Shown here piece after piece: positions 8,305-22,766 of a stretch of DNA of 34,323 nt. The stretch lies in the NCBI GenBank assembly GCA_031289145.1, contig JAITQA010000033.1, positions 1 through 34,323 of the forward strand, given 5' to 3'. Both the position numbers and the translations under genes were made by a program. Origin of the DNA: Dysgonamonadaceae bacterium. Its GTDB lineage: Bacteria; Bacteroidota; Bacteroidia; Bacteroidales; Azobacteroidaceae. Every line of letters starts with the position of its first letter. Within the stretch, counting starts at the first letter, position 1. Below the pieces are notes generated by a model that saw only the letters and a program-made list of their open reading frames with translations, did not search any database and had not been told where the DNA came from.

Positions 8305-9633
8305 TTAGATGTACATGTTGATTATCGCTTCGTACAACTCTTGTTTTCCGCTGATTTGAGCCGGTTCGCCGCTCTTGGCTGCGATAGTACGCAAATCTTC
8401 CAAGGTCAGTTTGCCATCTTCAAATGCTTTACCATCGCCGGAATCAAAAGAAGCGTAGCGGGCAACACGCAATTTTTTGTAATCCGATTTTTCAAGTACT
8501 TCAGCAGCTATAATTAATGCACGGGCGAAAGTGTCCATTCCCGAAATATGCGCAATGAAAATATCTTCCAAATCGGTTGAACTTCTGCGGGTTTTGGCGT
8601 CGAAGTTCGTACCTCCCTTTCCAAGGCCGCCGGTTTCGAGGATGACCAGCCAGGCTTGTGTCAGTTCATAAATATCAACCGGGAACTGGTCGGTGTCCCA
8701 ACCGTTCTGATAATCGCCTCGGTTGGCGTCGATAGAACCCAACAAACCGGCGTCGGCAGCCGCCTGTAATTCGTGTTCGAAAGTATGACCGGCCAAAGTG
8801 GCGTGATTGACTTCAATATTCACTTTGAAATCCTTGTCCAAACCGTAATGACGCAAGAATCCGATAACGGTTTCCGTATCCACGTCGTACTGATGTTTCG
8901 TTGGTTCCATCGGTTTAGGTTCAATCAGGAAAGTACCTGTAAAGCCTTGTTTGCGGCCATAGTCGCGGGCAATGGTCAACATCTGCGCCAAATGGTCTTT
9001 TTCCCGTTTCATATCGGTATTCAACAGGCTGAAATAACCTTCACGACCACCCCAGAACACATAATTCGAACCGCCCAAAGCAATGGTGGCATCAATAGCA
9101 TTCTTGATTTGTGCACCCGCCCAAGCTACCGATGCAAAATTCGGATTGGTAGCCGCTCCATTCATATAACGGGGATTGCTGAACACATTTGCCGTACCCC
9201 AAAGCAGTTTAACGCCCGAAGCCGCTTGTTTTTCCTTGGCATAGTCCACAATTTTCGCCAGATTGCTTTCGTATTCTGCGAAAGAATTGCCTTCTTCCAC
9301 CAAATCCACATCGTGGAAACAATAGAAAGGAATGCCTGTTTTTGTCATAAACTCAAAAGCGGCATCCATTTTGTATTTCGCACGGCTGACAGCATCAGAA
9401 CCTGCACTCCAGGGGAATTTCTTCGTTCCGGGACCAAACGGGTCGCCACCGTCGGCACACAAAGTATGCCAATAGGCCATAGAGAAACGAAGCCAGTCTT
9501 TCAGGGTTTTCCCCAAGACCACCTTGTTTTCGTCATACCAATGGAAAGCCAACGGATTTTTACTCTCTTTTCCTTCAAATTTGATTTCTCCGATTCCGGG
9601 GAAAAATTCTTTGTTACCTAATAAAATTGCCAT
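8305..9633 (-). CDS. xylA: Xylose isomerase
   Basis: The enzyme converts D-xylose to D-xylulose in the cytoplasm and needs two divalent metals. The 442-residue chain is a class II xylose isomerase. Visible active-site parts are H107 in FHDVDL, WGGREGY (194-200), the metal-binding E238 in LIEPKP, E274 and H277 in [12 protein letters not shown], and D302 and D307 in IDANRGD. Bacteroides homologues start with a short peptide before KEFFPGI-KI-FEG, which supports [10 protein letters not shown] (ATG at 9633); an ATG two codons upstream at 9639 is possible. It lies 50 bases after the GH92 gene and before xylE, and its product is the substrate of XylB, encoded two genes upstream. Sequence and context agree. 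Confidence 0.98.
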   Translation of the reverse strand: MAILLGNKEFFPGIGEIKFEGKESKNPLAFHWYDENKVVLGKTLKDWLRFSMAYWHTLCADGGDPFGPGTKKFPWSAGSDAVSRAKYKMDAAFEFMTKTGIPFYCFHDVDLVEEGNSFAEYESNLAKIVDYAKEKQAASGVKLLWGTANVFSNPRYMNGAATNPNFASVAWAGAQIKNAIDATIALGGSNYVFWGGREGYFSLLNTDMKREKDHLAQMLTIARDYGRKQGFTGTFLIEPKPMEPTKHQYDVDTETVIGFLRHYGLDKDFKVNIEVNHATLAGHTFEHELQAAADAGLLGSIDANRGDYQNGWDTDQFPVDIYELTQAWLVILETGGLGKGGTNFDAKTRRSSTDLEDIFIAHISGMDTFARALIIAAEVLEKSDYKKLRVARYASFDSGDGKAFEDGKLTLEDLRTIAAKSGEPAQISGKQELYEAIINMYI

Positions 9634-9683
9634 AATCATTTAATTTTTGTGGTTGTATTTTACATCCAACCGGTTATATACTA

Positions 9684-12017
9684 TCAATTAATTTCTAATT
9701 CGTAATTTTCAACTCTCCCTCCCCACTTCGTATTCGGCGTGTCACTCAGTACCAATTCCAATTTTCCGCCATGCATGATGTCCTGATAGTCGAGATACGG
9801 TTTGTTGTAATTTTTTCCATTCAATTTAGCGGATTGGATATACACGTTTTTCGGCGAATTGTTCCGGCACGAAAGGGTAAATTTTTTCCCATTGTCCAAA
9901 TTGAATATGATTTCGTTGAACAGGGGACTTGTCAGTTCGAAACGGGTTTCGCCCGGACAAACCGGATGAATACCGCTCGCCGACAGCACAAACCAAGCCG
10001 ACATCTGACCCACATCTTCGTTTCCGACCAAACCTTTTACACCCTCTTTATACGCATTTTCGCAAATATACCTGACCCATTTCTGGGTTTTCCAGGGTTC
10101 ATTGAGCCGGTTGTATAAAAACGGAATATGGTGTACCGGTTCATTGGCATGGTTATAATACGCATTCCAAAGAAAATGCGAAGGCGTATGTTCAAACATG
10201 GAATCCAAATCGGCGATTGCCGCTTTCTTTCCGCCCATCAGTTCCGCCAGTCCGTCAATATCGTGGGGCACGAACCATCCTTGCTGATAAGGATTCGATT
10301 CGATGCAGCCGTAACCTTCCTTCAAACGGCCTTGAGGAGGCAAATCCTCAAAAGCGCCGTCAGCCTTCCTGGGGCGAAACCACCGGCTCTCTGCATCCCA
10401 AATATTCCGGTAAGACCGGGAACGCTTCAGGTATTCAAGGCGATCGGTCTCTTTGCCCAGCATACGCGCCAATTCCGACATGCACCACTCTGTATAAGCA
10501 TGTTCCAGCGTCTGAGAAATCATATTCCCTCCCGGAGTATAGCCCAAAGAACCGTTTCCGAACTTTTCCGTAGTTTGAACGGCGTATTGATAAGCCTTGT
10601 TGATATCGTATGTCCGGATACCTTTGGCATAAGCGTCGGTAAGAACGGAAATAGCCGGATTGCCAACCATGCAGCCGCTGTAAGCATTGAGAAACTCCCA
10701 GCGCTCAAGGTAATCTTTTCCGCTTTCTTCGGCCAAGGTAACCAACGAGTTAATCATATCGCTTACTACTTCCGGATTAATGATGGTCTGCAAAGGCATC
10801 TGACTGCGGAATACATCCCAGCCGCTGAACACAGTCCGTTTGTGAAACGACTGCGTCCGGTGGATTTTTCCGTCTCCTCCCGTGTACCGGCCATCAATGT
10901 CGGAAAACATGCGCGGGTCAATCATCGTATGATACAAGGCCGTGTAAAAGATTGTTTTACCGGAATCCGTACCACCGGATATCCGTATCTTGCCCAAAGC
11001 CTTGTCCCATAGTTTCCGTGCATTTGCACGAATCCGGTCGAAATTCCAGTCCGGGATTTCGGCCTTCAGGTTTTTTTTCGCACCTTCTTCATCGACAAAA
11101 GAAATGCCTGCTTTCAAAAGCACCTGTTCGTCTTTTTTCGTTTCAAATTCGCTAAAAAAGCCCAAATGTTCACCTTCATAGTTTTTTACGCCGCGAATGA
11201 TTGCAGCATTGGCTACAATCTCTTTGTACGCCGCGCTTGTTACACCTTCCAACCGGCGATTTTGCCCTTCCGGAATGGTTGCGCTCCACACGCCGTAATT
11301 TTTTAGCGGTTTCGAAAAAACAGCATAATAATAAACCGTATACCGGGCATTACCGCCGCCGTTCCCCCAGCCGCCTTCTTTCGGTGTACATTCAATCCGG
11401 CCTGAGATGGTGTAATCGTCAATTATTTTCACCGTTTGCCGGGCCGACGTCCCTCCTACCCTGCGGGCTAAATCGATTTGAATTCCGGAATTACTGTTTT
11501 CAGGAAAAGTAAACCGCAAAATCCCCGCATGTGGGGCGGCCGTCGCTTCGGCCCTGATACCGTAATCGGTCAGATCGGCCGTATAATAACCTGCTTCAGC
11601 CTTTTCGGTCGATTTGTCGTAGCGGGAACGGTATCCCTCCTCCGGATTATCCAAACTTCCGGCAACCGTTTTCAATTTGCCGACGGTAGGCATTACCAGA
11701 AAATTACCCAAATCGCCGTACCATCCGATGCCGCTCATTTGGGTGAAAGCAAAGCCCTCTATACTTTTGTGTTCATAACTGTATCCAGGTCCGTTATCGC
11801 CTCCCGTTATTGTATTGGGACTTACCTGCACCATCCCAAACGGAGTAGCCGCTCCCGGAAAAGTCTTACCCAAACCATGATATACCCCGGCTTCACTCAC
11901 ACTGGTACTCGCCCCGATAAAAGGGTCGACATAACTCGACAAAGCCTGTCCCGGCAAATCTTGCCTGCCGGCAAACAAAACAAAGAGAACAATAAACGAT
12001 AAAAACCTTGTTGTCAT
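9684..12017 (-). CDS. Secreted GH92 family glycoside hydrolase (alpha-mannosidase type)
   Basis: The 777-residue protein begins with a signal peptide (hydrophobic 5-16, probable cleavage near 24-25). The mature start YVDPFIGAS is typical of GH92. Other family hallmarks are GLGKTFPGAATPFGMVQVSP (49-68), FSGWDVFRSQ (397-406), the probable catalytic acid E573 in GCIESNPYQQGWFVPHDI, HIPFLYN (630-636) and GNEDVGQMSAW (665-675) carrying the probable base D668. GH92 enzymes are calcium-dependent inverting exo-alpha-mannosidases that trim N-glycans or mannans. Its place inside a xylose operon is odd: its ATG overlaps the xylB stop (ATGA) and xylA follows 50 bases later. The substrate may be a xylose-linked or mannose-containing glycan met together with xylan; that is inference. 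Confidence 0.9.
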   Translation of the reverse strand: MTTRFLSFIVLFVLFAGRQDLPGQALSSYVDPFIGASTSVSEAGVYHGLGKTFPGAATPFGMVQVSPNTITGGDNGPGYSYEHKSIEGFAFTQMSGIGWYGDLGNFLVMPTVGKLKTVAGSLDNPEEGYRSRYDKSTEKAEAGYYTADLTDYGIRAEATAAPHAGILRFTFPENSNSGIQIDLARRVGGTSARQTVKIIDDYTISGRIECTPKEGGWGNGGGNARYTVYYYAVFSKPLKNYGVWSATIPEGQNRRLEGVTSAAYKEIVANAAIIRGVKNYEGEHLGFFSEFETKKDEQVLLKAGISFVDEEGAKKNLKAEIPDWNFDRIRANARKLWDKALGKIRISGGTDSGKTIFYTALYHTMIDPRMFSDIDGRYTGGDGKIHRTQSFHKRTVFSGWDVFRSQMPLQTIINPEVVSDMINSLVTLAEESGKDYLERWEFLNAYSGCMVGNPAISVLTDAYAKGIRTYDINKAYQYAVQTTEKFGNGSLGYTPGGNMISQTLEHAYTEWCMSELARMLGKETDRLEYLKRSRSYRNIWDAESRWFRPRKADGAFEDLPPQGRLKEGYGCIESNPYQQGWFVPHDIDGLAELMGGKKAAIADLDSMFEHTPSHFLWNAYYNHANEPVHHIPFLYNRLNEPWKTQKWVRYICENAYKEGVKGLVGNEDVGQMSAWFVLSASGIHPVCPGETRFELTSPLFNEIIFNLDNGKKFTLSCRNNSPKNVYIQSAKLNGKNYNKPYLDYQDIMHGGKLELVLSDTPNTKWGGRVENYELEIN

Positions 12018-13498
12018 AAACGCTTATCAAGATAATTTTTCCATCGCGAATAAGCTTCCAGATAGGTTTCCTTTTCGGAAATATCCGGCTCAATTACAGC
12101 CAATTTTTCAAGATTGGCAAATGCTTCTTTATTGGAAGCGTAAATTCCCGCTCCGATTCCGGCTCCCCGTGCGGCGCCTGCGGCTCCGTCCGTATCGTAT
12201 AATTCGATGCTTGCTCCACTCACTCCGGCCAGGGTTTGCCTGAAAACCGGACTCAGGAACATATTGGCATTTCCGGCCTTGATTAGACGGATATCCATGC
12301 CCATCTCCGCCATGATTTCCATACCATATTGGAAAGAGAAAACGATGCCTTCCTGGGCAGCCCGCATGATATCGGATTGGTTATGAATATTAAAATTAAT
12401 TCCGTTAAACGAACAACCAATTTCTTTGTTTTCCAATATCCGCTCAGCGCCGTTTCCAAAAGGAACAATTGATAATCCCTTGCTGCCAATCGGTGATTTG
12501 GAAGCCAAACTGTTCATGTCATTGTAAGAAATACCGGCCGGGGCAATATTTTTTTTAATCCATGAATTCAAGATACCGGTCCCATTGATGCACAACAAGA
12601 CACCCAAACGGGTCTCTTCCGCCGAGTGGTTGACATGAGCAAACGTATTTACACGCGATAAATGGTCGTAATTGACTTGTCCAAGCACACCGTAAACCAC
12701 ACCTGAAGTGCCTGCCGTTGAAGCAATTTCGCCCGGATTAAACACATTCAACGAAAGCGCGTTGTTGGGTTGGTCACCTGCCCTGTAACAAACGGGTGTA
12801 CCTGCTTTCAGTCCCAATTCGGCCGCTACCTGAGTGGAAACCAAACCTTGAACACCAAATACAGGCTTAATTTCCGGGACAAAACTCCGTTCGAATCCGA
12901 AGTAGTCCATCATGTCTTCCGACAAACGATTTGCTTTGAAATCCCAGAAGATACCTTCTGAGAGACCTTCCACCGTGACACCTATCTCATCCGTCAGTTT
13001 CATGGCAATATAATCGCCCGGTAACATGAACTTGTCGATTTGTGCATATACCTGTGGTTCATTTTCCTTTACCCAGGCCAATTTGGCAGCAGTAAAATTA
13101 CCCGGTGAATTCAAAAGGTGAGAAAGACAGTGTTCCTTCCCAATGACTTCAAATGCTTTTTCTCCGTAAGGAACCGCGCGGCTATCACACCATATAATCG
13201 CCGGTCGCAAGACCTTCTTGTATTTGTCTACCAAGACCAAACCGTGCATTTGCCAGGAAATACCGATAGCCTTGATTTCTTCCGCAGCCACACCCGACTG
13301 TTTCATAACCGATTCGTGCGCTAATTTGAGATTTGCCCACCAAGAATCGGGATGTTGTTCCGCCCACCCGGATTTTTCTGCGATAATCTGCATTTCTACT
13401 TTCGGAAAAAAATCCTGCGCTGCGATTTTTCCGGATTCTGCCTCTACCAAACAGGCCTTTACAGAAGAACTTCCTATGTCATAACCTAATAAATACAT
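12014..13498 (-). CDS. xylB: Xylulokinase
   Basis: This 494-residue FGGY-family kinase phosphorylates D-xylulose to xylulose 5-phosphate, feeding the pentose phosphate pathway. The N-terminal phosphate-binding loop is GYDIGSSSVKA (D7). The xylulokinase-type substrate residues MHG (84-86) and WCDSR (103-107) are present. The catalytic aspartate is D242 in RAGDQPNNALSLN. The second FGGY-type region contains DGAAGAARGAGIGAG near residue 440, where xylulokinases have a GGGA/S-containing motif. The length is usual. It follows the NUDIX regulator by about 50 bases and overlaps the GH92 start by four bases, so XylB and the GH92 enzyme should be made together. It is encoded ahead of xylA although it acts after it in the pathway, as in Bacteroides. 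Confidence 0.97.
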   Translation of the reverse strand: MYLLGYDIGSSSVKACLVEAESGKIAAQDFFPKVEMQIIAEKSGWAEQHPDSWWANLKLAHESVMKQSGVAAEEIKAIGISWQMHGLVLVDKYKKVLRPAIIWCDSRAVPYGEKAFEVIGKEHCLSHLLNSPGNFTAAKLAWVKENEPQVYAQIDKFMLPGDYIAMKLTDEIGVTVEGLSEGIFWDFKANRLSEDMMDYFGFERSFVPEIKPVFGVQGLVSTQVAAELGLKAGTPVCYRAGDQPNNALSLNVFNPGEIASTAGTSGVVYGVLGQVNYDHLSRVNTFAHVNHSAEETRLGVLLCINGTGILNSWIKKNIAPAGISYNDMNSLASKSPIGSKGLSIVPFGNGAERILENKEIGCSFNGINFNIHNQSDIMRAAQEGIVFSFQYGMEIMAEMGMDIRLIKAGNANMFLSPVFRQTLAGVSGASIELYDTDGAAGAARGAGIGAGIYASNKEAFANLEKLAVIEPDISEKETYLEAYSRWKNYLDKRL

Positions 13499-13501
13499 AA
13501 C

Positions 13502-13549
13502 TTATTCTATATTAAAAATTTACTAATCATTAATCATTAAACATTACAT
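13502..13549. repeat. One-armed heptamer repeat between xylR-like gene and xylB
   Basis: On the minus strand, directly after the regulator stop, come ATGTTTA, ATGATTA, ATGATTA and GTAAATT, a 7-base period like that of the inverted repeats elsewhere in the window. No inverted partner is present. It may be a half or decayed copy of the same kind of element. It fills nearly the whole spacer before xylB. Confidence 0.5.
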
Positions 13550-14266
13550 TCAAATTCCCGTCTTGTGTTTATTATAGACAATCCTGTCAAATTTATAATA
13601 TCTTGCCGCTCTGTGACTTACATTTGTCTGATGCTCATCTAAAGGCAGGACATAATCCATCTGCAACAATTTTTTATGAAAATTTCGAGGATCGTATTTT
13701 CGGTTGTAAATAGCTTGATACAACAGCCTTAACTCTGTTTCCGTAAATTTAGTCGGCAGTAGTTCAAACAAAATTATCGGATCATTTTCCACCCAATTAC
13801 GGATTTCCGTCAATGACTCTTCCACAATTTGATTATGATCGAAAGGCATTTTGGGTAATTGGTCGATCGGGCACCATTCGGCAGTTTTGTATTTGGCTAC
13901 AAGATTCAATCTGCGGGTAATTTTACCCAAAGAAAGGTAAGCAATCGTTATTAACCGATCAATTTTATTATGATAGGCATATTCAAGCCATTTGAGATCA
14001 TCTTTATCAGCAGTGCGTCGAGGAGAAGTAAAAGATTTAAATTGTTTCAAGGTCATTTTGCGAATGCCGGTCAATTCATACAAAACACGGCTCGCTGCTT
14101 CGTCGGCATCTTCCGGCTGATAGATCAGACTGCCGGGCAATTTAAGTTCCCTTTTTTTTGGATTGAGCGTATTCCGCTCCACCAAAAGAACATATAACTG
14201 ATTTTTATTAAATCCGAATACGATACAATCGACTGAAACGTATGTCTTCATGAAAGTCGAATACAT
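13550..14266 (-). CDS. xylR: NUDIX-domain transcriptional regulator of xylose use (XylR/NrtR-like)
   Basis: The 238-residue protein has a NUDIX fold (about 8-150) joined to a winged-helix DNA-binding domain (about 165-235). The NUDIX box at 45-68 is degenerate: GSLIYQPEDADEAASR is followed by VLYELTGI. The glutamate after the arginine and one of the paired glutamates of the hydrolase motif are replaced, so it should bind an effector rather than hydrolyse nucleotides. This is the known design of NrtR-type regulators and of the Bacteroides xylose regulator, whose gene also precedes xylB-xylA-xylE. The effector is unknown from sequence. The ATG at 14266 has a perfect Shine-Dalgarno AGGAGG six bases upstream (14273-14278), which is unusual in Bacteroidota and fixes the start. 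Two long palindromes upstream are candidate operators. Confidence 0.85.
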   Translation of the reverse strand: MYSTFMKTYVSVDCIVFGFNKNQLYVLLVERNTLNPKKRELKLPGSLIYQPEDADEAASRVLYELTGIRKMTLKQFKSFTSPRRTADKDDLKWLEYAYHNKIDRLITIAYLSLGKITRRLNLVAKYKTAEWCPIDQLPKMPFDHNQIVEESLTEIRNWVENDPIILFELLPTKFTETELRLLYQAIYNRKYDPRNFHKKLLQMDYVLPLDEHQTNVSHRAARYYKFDRIVYNKHKTGI

Positions 14267-14306
14267 AATTTTCCTCCTTTTCTGAAATTTTTACGGTATT
14301 AGGTTG

Positions 14307-14314
14307 CAAATATA
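14307..14314 (-). promoter_or_regulatory. Candidate -7 element of the xylose operon promoter
   Basis: TATATTTG on the minus strand matches TAnnTTTG and lies 40 bases before the regulator ATG. The -33 region is T-rich without a clear TTTG at 19 bases. The palindrome at 14341-14375 lies just upstream of the -33 position, a fitting place for a regulator site. Confidence 0.5.
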
Positions 14315-14340
14315 ATCATTTCTTTTTCAAAAAAAAAATA

Positions 14341-14375
14341 TTTTACAATGTTTTTTTTCATAAAACATTGTAAAA
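14341..14375. promoter_or_regulatory. Perfect 14-bp palindrome upstream of xylR-like gene (candidate operator)
   Basis: TTTTACAATGTTTT (14341-14354) is repeated inverted as AAAACATTGTAAAA (14362-14375) with a 7-base loop. It lies about 27 bases upstream of the -7 box. It shares the inner TACAAT...ATTGTA half-sites with the palindrome at 14393-14433. The low GC makes a terminator unlikely. A regulator binding site is the better reading. Confidence 0.5.
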
Positions 14376-14392
14376 CAAATTATTAAATATCA

Positions 14393-14433
14393 TATAAAAT
14401 ACAATAAGCTATTTTGACTTATTGTATTTTATA
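14393..14433. promoter_or_regulatory. Perfect 16-bp palindrome upstream of xylR-like gene (second candidate operator)
   Basis: TATAAAATACAATAAG (14393-14408) and CTTATTGTATTTTATA (14418-14433) are perfect inverse copies around a 9-base loop. TACAAT and ATTGTA stand 15 bases apart, against 17 in the first palindrome. Two related palindromes in 93 bases suggest paired sites for one dimeric regulator. Confidence 0.5.
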
Positions 14434-14507
14434 CGTTAAATACTAAGTAGATAGAAACGAATCATCAGGCTAAAATAGAAAATAAAATTTTACGATAAGC
14501 ATACCAA

Positions 14508-14538
14508 AAGAGGCTACCCCCATAAGGGATAGCCTCTT
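14508..14538 (-). terminator. Terminator of the rpoBC operon
   Basis: AAGAGGCTA (14508-14516) pairs with TAGCCTCTT (14530-14538), extended by CCC/GGG after one mismatch, with a short loop. It lies 30 bases after the rpoC stop. The minus-strand tail has only a short T run; on the plus strand a 7-T run follows, so it may act in both directions. It separates rpoC from the xylose operon, which lies downstream on the same strand. Confidence 0.75.
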
Positions 14539-14567
14539 CTCATTTTTTTATGTATCAGGGAATAATA

Positions 14568-18857
<4,290 letters not shown>

Positions 18858-18874
18858 ATTATTTTAGAGTTATG

Positions 18875-18948
18875 AACTAAAAACTAAAAATTGTGCGAAG
18901 CACGATAACAAACATCAACAAATTTTCAGTTTTTAGTTTTTAATTTTT
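18875..18948. repeat. Heptamer-arm inverted repeat between rpoB and rpoC
   Basis: The left arm has two tandem AACTAAA units plus AATT (18875-18892). The right arm is AATTTTC, AGTTTTT, AGTTTTT, AATTTTT (18921-18948), ending on the rpoB stop codon. The 28-base loop starts with a mini-hairpin GTGC-GAA-GCAC (18893-18903). The loop is the same length as that of the xylA-xylE repeat and aligns with it without gaps, with differences mostly transitions. It must be transcribed in the rpoB-rpoC message, so it is not a full terminator. Confidence 0.85.
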
Positions 18949-21900
18949 TATTCCAGTGTAACATTCAAAGCCAAACCTTTCATTTCATGCAGCAATACAT
19001 TCAATGATTCGGGAATTCCCGGCGTTGGCATCGGATCACCTTTCACAATAGCTTCGTATGCTTTGGAACGGCCAACTACGTCGTCTGATTTGATGGTCAG
19101 AATTTCCTGTAGAATGTAAGATGCGCCAAATGCTTCAAGCGCCCAAACCTCCATTTCTCCAAAACGCTGTCCTCCGAATTGCGCTTTACCGCCCAAAGGC
19201 TGCTGGGTAATCAAAGAATACGGCCCTATTGAGCGGGCGTGCATCTTGTCGTCTACCATGTGGCCCAATTTCAGCATATAGATAATACCCACTGTCGCCG
19301 TTTGGTCGAAACGTTCGCCGGTTCCGCCGTCGTACAGGTAAGTCTTTCCATAGCGAGGTACATTCGCCTTGTCTGTCCATTCATTCATATCGTCTAAAGA
19401 AGCGCCATCGAAAATAGGAGTGGCAAATTTCACGCCCAGATTCTTACCCGACCAGCCCAAAACAGTTTCAAAAATCTGTCCGAGGTTCATACGGGAAGGC
19501 ACACCCAATGGATTCAATACTATATCTACAATGGTTCCATCGGAGAGGAAAGGCATGTCTTCGTCGCGAACTATCCGGGATACAATACCCTTGTTGCCGT
19601 GGCGTCCGGCCATTTTATCACCCACTTGCAGTTTGCGCTTTTTGGCGATATACACTTTTGCCATCTGAACGATTCCCGTAGGAAGCTCATCGCCAATCGT
19701 ATGGTCGAATTTCATGCGTCGCAGTTCAGCATCTAATTCTTTATATTTCTTCAGATAATTTACGATTATATCGCGTATCATTTCATTTTTATGGGCATCT
19801 GATGTCCATTTCGAAACGTGTACGGCTGTATAATCAATTTTTTTCAGTTCTTCCCGGGTGAATTTCACGCCTTTCGGAACTATTTCCACATTCATAAAGT
19901 CTTTCACACCTTGGGCAACCTTGCCTTCGGTCAGCGCCAGCAGTTTGTTAATCAAGACTTCTTTCAAGGCAATTGCCTTTTCTTCGAAAGCGTCATCTAA
20001 CTGTGGCAATTTGGCTTTATCGCTAAGTCTTGTTTTTTTCTGTTTTACACCGGCTTTGGAGAAGAGGTTTTTCCCGATAACAACCCCGCGCAAAGATGGG
20101 GAAGCTTTCAGGGAAGCATCTTTCACATCGCCTGCTTTTTCACCGAAAATAGCCCGGAGTAATTTTTCTTCCGGAGAAGGGTCGGATTCTCCTTTGGGTG
20201 TAATCTTTCCGATGAGAATATCTCCCGGTTCGACGCGGGCGCCCAAACGGATAATACCATGTTCATCCAAGTCTTTGGTGGCATCTTCGCTTACATTCGG
20301 AATATCAGCGGTTAATTCTTCTGCGCCTCGTTTTGTTTCACGCACTTCCAATATATATTCATCGACGTGAACAGACGTAAAAATATCTTCTCTGACGACC
20401 CGTTCACTGATAACGATAGCGTCTTCAAAGTTGTATCCTTTCCAAGGCATAAACGCCACTTTCAGATTTTTACCCAAAGCCAGTTCTCCGTTTTCGGTGG
20501 AATAACCTTCTGTGAGTATTTGCCCTTTGACTATCCGATCGCCTTTTCTTATGATGGGGCGCAAGTCGACAGTTGTATTTTGATTTGTTTTTCTGAACTT
20601 GGGAATGGTGTAAGATTTGACAGCCGAGTCGAAACTGACAAATTCCGCTTCTTCCGTCCGGTCGTATTCGATATCGATGCGGGTTGCATCTACGAAAATC
20701 ACCGTTCCACTACTTTCTGCGGTAATTTGTGTGCGGGAGTCCTTGATCAACTGACCTTCAATACCCGTACCTACAATGGGCGCTTCGGGATTCAACAAGG
20801 GAACCGCCTGACGCATCATGTTCGATCCCATCAAGGCGCGGTTGGCGTCATCGTGTTCGAGGAAAGGAATCAATGAAGCAGCGATCGAAGCGATCTGCGT
20901 CGGAGAGACGTCCATCAACTCCACTTCTTCCGGCGGAACCACCGGATAATCGGCATCCTGACGGGATTTCACCCTTGTGCGGATAAATCCTCCATCATCG
21001 TTTAAGGGAGCATTGCCTTGGGCAATGATTTTTGCCTCTTCTTCTTCGGCAGTTAAATAGATGATACCTTTGTCCGACAAGTCCACATTTCTATTGGTTA
21101 CTTTTCGATAAGGCGTTTCAATAAAGCCGAGTTTGTTGATTTTAGCATAAACGCAAAGTGAAGATATCAACCCGATATTCGGACCTTCCGGCGTTTCGAT
21201 TGGACACAAACGGCCATAGTGCGTATAGTGTACATCACGTACTTCAAATCCGGCGCGTTCACGCGAAAGACCGCCGGGGCCTAAAGCCGACATACGGCGT
21301 TTGTGCGTAATTTCGGCCAATGGATTGGTCTGATCCATGAATTGTGACAGCGCATTTGTTCCGAAGAAAGAATTTACTACGGAAGAAATGGTTTTTGCAT
21401 TGATCAGGTCGATAGGCGTGAACACTTCATTGTCGCGAACATTCATCCGTTCGCGGATGGTACGCGCCATACGCGCCAATCCGATACCGAACTGGTTGTA
21501 TAATTGTTCGCCCACCGTGCGGACGCGACGGTTGCTCAAATGGTCGATATCATCAACATTGGCTTTAGAGTTGATCAATTCGATCAAGTATTTGATAATT
21601 TCGATAATGTCTTCTTTGGTCAGTACCTTAACATCAATTAAAGTTGTCAGGTTCAGCTTTTTGTTGATTCTGTAACGGCCGACTTCTCCCAAATCGTATC
21701 TTTTTTCGGAGAAGAACAGGTTCTGAATAACTTCCCGTGCACTTGCATCATCGGCAGGGTCTGCGTTACGCAATTGGCGGTAGATGTAAACCACAGCATC
21801 TCTTTCCGAGTTACTGGGGTCTTTTTGCAGGGTGTTGTAGATAATTGCATAATCCGAGAGATTTTGGTCTTCCCTGTGCAAAAGAATCGTTTGAACACCT

Positions 21901-22766
21901 GATTCCATAATTTCGTCGATGTGATGCAACTCAATCACTACTTCGCGGTCAATCAATACTTCATTTCGTTCGATGGAAACCACCTCACCCGTATCCTCAT
22001 CAACGAAATCTTCCACCCATGTTTTCAGTACGCGGGCGGCTAATTTGCGGCCAATCGACTTGTGAAGATTGGTTTTGTTTACTTTAATTTCCTCTGCCAG
22101 ATTAAAAATTTCCAAGATATTTTTATCGCTTTCGAAGCCAATAGCTCTCAGAAGCGTAGTAACGGGCAATTTCTTTTTCCGGTCGATATAAGCATACATT
22201 ACATTGTTTATATCGGTTGCAAATTCAATCCATGAACCTTTGAACGGAATAATTCTGGCCGAATACAATTTTGTCCCGTTGGAGTGGAGGCTTTGTCCGA
22301 AAAATACGCCGGGAGAACGGTGAAGTTGGGAAACAACTACACGTTCGGCGCCGTTGATGACGAATGTCCCTCTTTCCGTCATATAAGGTATCGGGCCCAG
22401 ATAAACATCTTGTACGACGGTGTCAAAATCTTCGTGATCGGCATCCGTACAATAAAGTTTCAACTTTGCTTTTAAGGGGACACTATAAGTCAATCCGCGT
22501 TCGATACACTCATCAATGGCATAGCGAGGCGGATCAATATAATAATCCAAAAACTCAAGGACAAAGTTATTTCGCGTATCTGCAATTGGGAAATTTTCTG
22601 CAAACACCTTATACAAGCCCTCATTTTTTCTTTTTTCAGGGGGAGTATCTAACTGTAGAAAGTCTTGAAAAGACTTCAATTGCACTTCGAGAAAATCCGG
22701 ATAATCAAACGGTTTCTTAATCGAAGCAAAGTTTATTCTTTGATTGGAATTCGTTGTTAAAGACAT
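18948..22766 (-). CDS. rpoB: DNA-directed RNA polymerase subunit beta
   Basis: The 1272-residue beta subunit is complete. The rifampicin-pocket region reads [41 protein letters not shown] with the usual serine, histidine and arginine residues of a sensitive enzyme (wild-type DQ, HKRR, LGPGGL). Downstream are [17 protein letters not shown], the GYNFEDAI motif, [13 protein letters not shown] and the C-terminal [24 protein letters not shown]. Together with beta' it makes the catalytic core and the channel for DNA. It starts 185 bases after rplL with a hairpin in between, and its stop lies at the edge of the inverted repeat before rpoC. Confidence 0.99.
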   Translation of the reverse strand: MSLTTNSNQRINFASIKKPFDYPDFLEVQLKSFQDFLQLDTPPEKRKNEGLYKVFAENFPIADTRNNFVLEFLDYYIDPPRYAIDECIERGLTYSVPLKAKLKLYCTDADHEDFDTVVQDVYLGPIPYMTERGTFVINGAERVVVSQLHRSPGVFFGQSLHSNGTKLYSARIIPFKGSWIEFATDINNVMYAYIDRKKKLPVTTLLRAIGFESDKNILEIFNLAEEIKVNKTNLHKSIGRKLAARVLKTWVEDFVDEDTGEVVSIERNEVLIDREVVIELHHIDEIMESGVQTILLHREDQNLSDYAIIYNTLQKDPSNSERDAVVYIYRQLRNADPADDASAREVIQNLFFSEKRYDLGEVGRYRINKKLNLTTLIDVKVLTKEDIIEIIKYLIELINSKANVDDIDHLSNRRVRTVGEQLYNQFGIGLARMARTIRERMNVRDNEVFTPIDLINAKTISSVVNSFFGTNALSQFMDQTNPLAEITHKRRMSALGPGGLSRERAGFEVRDVHYTHYGRLCPIETPEGPNIGLISSLCVYAKINKLGFIETPYRKVTNRNVDLSDKGIIYLTAEEEEAKIIAQGNAPLNDDGGFIRTRVKSRQDADYPVVPPEEVELMDVSPTQIASIAASLIPFLEHDDANRALMGSNMMRQAVPLLNPEAPIVGTGIEGQLIKDSRTQITAESSGTVIFVDATRIDIEYDRTEEAEFVSFDSAVKSYTIPKFRKTNQNTTVDLRPIIRKGDRIVKGQILTEGYSTENGELALGKNLKVAFMPWKGYNFEDAIVISERVVREDIFTSVHVDEYILEVRETKRGAEELTADIPNVSEDATKDLDEHGIIRLGARVEPGDILIGKITPKGESDPSPEEKLLRAIFGEKAGDVKDASLKASPSLRGVVIGKNLFSKAGVKQKKTRLSDKAKLPQLDDAFEEKAIALKEVLINKLLALTEGKVAQGVKDFMNVEIVPKGVKFTREELKKIDYTAVHVSKWTSDAHKNEMIRDIIVNYLKKYKELDAELRRMKFDHTIGDELPTGIVQMAKVYIAKKRKLQVGDKMAGRHGNKGIVSRIVRDEDMPFLSDGTIVDIVLNPLGVPSRMNLGQIFETVLGWSGKNLGVKFATPIFDGASLDDMNEWTDKANVPRYGKTYLYDGGTGERFDQTATVGIIYMLKLGHMVDDKMHARSIGPYSLITQQPLGGKAQFGGQRFGEMEVWALEAFGASYILQEILTIKSDDVVGRSKAYEAIVKGDPMPTPGIPESLNVLLHEMKGLALNVTLE

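Noticed and set aside
8773..9621. Plus-strand frame of 282 codons
   Set aside because: Antisense shadow of xylA, caused by codon bias of the real gene.
10128..11012. Plus-strand frame of 294 codons
   Set aside because: It lies wholly antisense to the GH92 gene, whose catalytic motifs are intact; no family pattern in the plus-strand frame.
14341..14433. The two AT-rich palindromes as rho-independent terminators
   Set aside because: Stems contain almost no GC pairs, a better GC-rich terminator lies next to rpoC at 14508-14538, and the position is just upstream of a promoter.
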